Origin: Candidatus Egaibacter danicus
Lineage (GTDB): Bacteria; Pseudomonadota; Gammaproteobacteria; Burkholderiales; Burkholderiaceae
DNA length: 6,789 nt
Direction of reading: 5' to 3'
NCBI GenBank assembly: GCA_011391115.1
Contig: JAABRC010000106.1
Location: forward strand, 1 to 6,789
How positions within the stretch are numbered: position 1 is the first letter of the stretch; every line of letters starts with the position of its first letter. The notes below the pieces were generated by a model that had not been told where the DNA came from, did no database searches, and was given only the letters and a program-made list of their open reading frames with translations. This document shows positions 5,595 through 6,789 of this stretch, in pieces. A program made the translations under genes and the position numbers.

Positions 5595-5931
5595 GTTGCA
5601 CATTCTTTAAGCGTTTACGGGCCAGGCGCAGCTCTGCGTCTGGAGTTTCTTGGGTCTTTTTCACGAACGAATGCAGCACCACGATCGATTTGCCCACTTG
5701 CGTGCAATAAAACACACGCCCAATGCCTTCCGGGCCTTTGGGTCGCAATTCAAACAACCCGTTGCCCATGGCCTTGGAATAGGGCATTCGCAAATCTGCA
5801 CCATACACCGCCATGGCATCTGTGAGCAGGCGCGGAAACCAGGCAAGCGGCGCGGCGATCGTGCGACCATCGGCCAGACTGACCCACAGGTTGTCGTCGT
5901 CGAAGCGCACGGCTTTAGGCGAAGTATTCAT
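5587..5931 (-). CDS. Chimeric protein: DUF2442 start fused to truncated RelE/HigB (Gp49-like) toxin
   Basis: A 114-residue protein made of two unlike parts. Residues 7-35 (VRFDDDNLWVSLADGRTIAA, PLAWFPRLL) are the first half of a DUF2442 domain. Residues from about 37 onward (DAMAVYGADLRMPYSKAMGN, GLFELRPKGPEGIGRVFYC, IVVLHSFVKKTQETP) match the central and C-terminal part of phage-derived Gp49/HigB-like toxins of the RelE superfamily. The N-terminal toxin helices and the second half of DUF2442 are both missing. The join lies near 5812-5835 and keeps the frame open. Its stop overlaps the XRE antitoxin gene; it starts 9 nt after the upstream DUF2442 gene, with only a poor AAGCTGGA before the ATG. 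The upstream DUF2442 is a different subtype, so this is not a simple tandem copy. Toxin activity is doubtful. A natural but unfamiliar family is an alternative to a deletion fusion. Confidence 0.78.
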   Translation of the reverse strand: MNTSPKAVRFDDDNLWVSLADGRTIAAPLAWFPRLLTDAMAVYGADLRMPYSKAMGNGLFELRPKGPEGIGRVFYCTQVGKSIVVLHSFVKKTQETPDAELRLARKRLKNVQHG

Positions 5932-5940
5932 TCCAGCTTG

Positions 5941-6192
5941 TTATGCCGTTGCTGACACCACGCAAAGTTCATGCAAACGTGCGGGGGAAATTTCGAGCCC
6001 ATTGGGCCAGCACAGCGCACCCGCATCAATGAAAAATCGCCTGAAATAAGCGGGCTCGCGTAATTTGTCCAACAGCGGGCCTGACCGGCTTGCCAAGTAG
6101 GCATTGGTATTAAACACGCCATGGGTGTGATCCGAAAAATCAATCGCTAACGTGAATGGAGATGTTAGGCGGGCGTTAAGCACTTTAATCAC
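5941..6192 (-). CDS. DUF2442 domain-containing protein
   Basis: An 83-residue protein matching DUF2442, a small domain often encoded beside DUF4160 and other TA-like genes; its biochemical role is unknown. The full-length pattern is visible: an N-terminal strand pair (LNARLTSPFTLAIDFSD), a helix (PLLDKLREPAYFRRFFID), and the signature GALCWPNGLEISPARLHEL (58-76). The start is a GTG at 6192, set by a perfect AAGGAG (6199-6204) 6 nt upstream. It overlaps the DUF4160 stop by 8 nt (GTGATTAA), showing translational coupling. The frame is open to 6237, but that part duplicates DUF4160 coding sequence. The chimeric gene follows after 9 nt. Confidence 0.83.
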   Translation of the reverse strand: MIKVLNARLTSPFTLAIDFSDHTHGVFNTNAYLASRSGPLLDKLREPAYFRRFFIDAGALCWPNGLEISPARLHELCVVSATA

Positions 6193-6439
6193 GGTCAGCT
6201 CCTTGAATGCGATCCAGCGGTTCAAAACGCTGGGCACGCTGCCAATTGTCCTGCAGTTCAGCTTGATGCACCAGACACCATTCTTTGACGATGGCGGTGA
6301 CTTTGCGAGGCAACTCGCCTTCGCTCACTTCGCCTGTGGTAATTTTGACCAAAGCTTCAAAACCCTGGTACTCCACATGGATGTGCGGCGGTGGATGGTC
6401 GTCGTGCCACATGCGAACGATGATTCCGAAGTGGGTCAG
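6185..6439 (-). CDS. DUF4160 domain-containing protein
   Basis: An 84-residue protein with the DUF4160 hallmark DDHPPPHIHVEYQG, followed by a strand-helix region (LPRKVTAIVKEWCLVHQAEL) and DNWQRAQRFEPLDRI. The family's role is unknown; members commonly sit next to DUF2442, as here. The obvious ATG at 6412 would remove the first strand of the domain. In-frame upstream sequence reads LTHFGIIVR, which is domain-like, back to a CTG at 6439 that overlaps the methyltransferase stop as CTGA. This mirrors the ATGA and GTGA overlaps elsewhere in the window, so I set the start there. CTG is a rare start codon and the ribosome binding site is weak. The ATG at 6412 (75 aa) remains the conservative alternative. 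Confidence 0.78.
   Translation of the reverse strand: MTHFGIIVRMWHDDHPPPHIHVEYQGFEALVKITTGEVSEGELPRKVTAIVKEWCLVHQAELQDNWQRAQRFEPLDRIQGADRD
6199..6204 (-). promoter_or_regulatory. Ribosome binding site fixing the DUF2442 GTG start
   Basis: A perfect AAGGAG lies inside the end of the DUF4160 gene, 6 nt before the GTG at 6192. It decides this start over other in-frame codons and implies coupled translation. Confidence 0.7.
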
Positions 6440-6789
6440 ACGAGCCTGGCTTTTCGCTTTGACTTGGGCTTTTCAGAGGGCAGCAGGCTGGTGTACTTCT
6501 GGTACAGCTCAAACAAAAATGCCACGCGCTCGGCGTCGCTTTTGTAGTGCTTTTTACCGCCGCTGGCCTCGTAGGCTTTGTCCACGGCTGTATCCAATCT
6601 TAGGTGCGCCTTGAGCAGCTCGGGCGGCATGGTGAGCGGGTCGTACAGGTCGGCGAGTGTGGCGGGCTGCTCGCCGGTCTGGAATTTGGCGCGCACGTCT
6701 AGTACGGCTTGTGCGGCGGTTTCTATGGCTGTTTGTGCTTTATTTGGATGGCCTAGAGACTGATTAGGTTTGAAATTTTCGGGGAACTC
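6436..6789 (-). CDS. MmeI-like class I DNA methyltransferase, C-terminal fragment (cut by window edge)
   Basis: The frame is open from the right edge to a TGA at 6436-6438, giving 117 residues of the C-terminus of a larger protein. The segment AAQAVLDVRAKF, then TLADLYDPLTMPPELLKAHL and SDAERVAFLFELYQKYTSLL match the C-terminal domain of MmeI-like class I SAM-dependent DNA methyltransferases, large enzymes of restriction-modification systems that methylate adenine. The catalytic NPPY motif and any nuclease domain would lie beyond the edge, so it is unknown whether this is a stand-alone methyltransferase or a fused restriction enzyme. The tail is Lys/Arg-rich (KPKSKRKARLV). A GTG at 6694-6696 is not a real start, because homology continues upstream. 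Its stop abuts or overlaps DUF4160, so the accessory genes probably share its transcript. Confidence 0.8.
   Translation of the reverse strand, partial: EFPENFKPNQSLGHPNKAQTAIETAAQAVLDVRAKFQTGEQPATLADLYDPLTMPPELLKAHLRLDTAVDKAYEASGGKKHYKSDAERVAFLFELYQKYTSLLPSEKPKSKRKARLV

Overview
The window reads as a gene-dense chromosomal segment from a betaproteobacterium. The protein styles suggest Burkholderiales, most likely Comamonadaceae (Rhodoferax/Polaromonas-like). This rests on protein resemblance, fairly GC-rich sequence and tightly packed 4-nt-overlapping genes; there is no rRNA marker to confirm it. No tRNA, rRNA, CRISPR array or insertion sequence was seen.

Layout: (1) 1-1395, minus strand: a compact operon reading leftward from a DUF427 gene through two small uncharacterised genes, joined by ATGA stop/start overlaps, then a TerB-like gene and a conserved hypothetical gene cut by the left edge. 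(2) 1529-2988, plus strand: an M14-type zinc metallopeptidase/deacylase gene coupled by an ATGA overlap to an RluE-type 23S rRNA pseudouridine synthase. (3) 3038-3622, plus strand: a three-part protein with a cold-shock domain, a transmembrane segment and a six-cysteine Excalibur calcium-binding domain. (4) 3697-4355, minus strand: an MntA/HepT toxin-antitoxin pair with a GTGA overlap. (5) 4463-5212, plus strand: a NYN-domain (PIN-like) putative RNase with a C-terminal LOTUS/OST-HTH-like region. (6) 5286-6789, minus strand: the 3' end of an MmeI-like DNA methyltransferase, then DUF4160, DUF2442, a chimeric DUF2442/RelE-Gp49 protein and an XRE-family antitoxin-like regulator, all reading leftward with overlaps or a 9-nt gap.

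The right half (3.7-6.8 kb) looks like an accessory or defence-type neighbourhood: a TA pair, an RNase-like protein, a restriction-modification-type methyltransferase and a second TA-like cluster. The most striking feature is the chimeric gene at 5587-5931. Its first ~35 codons match the start of a DUF2442 protein, and the rest matches the C-terminal two thirds of a Gp49/HigB-like toxin, as if an in-frame deletion had joined two neighbouring genes while leaving the partner antitoxin intact.
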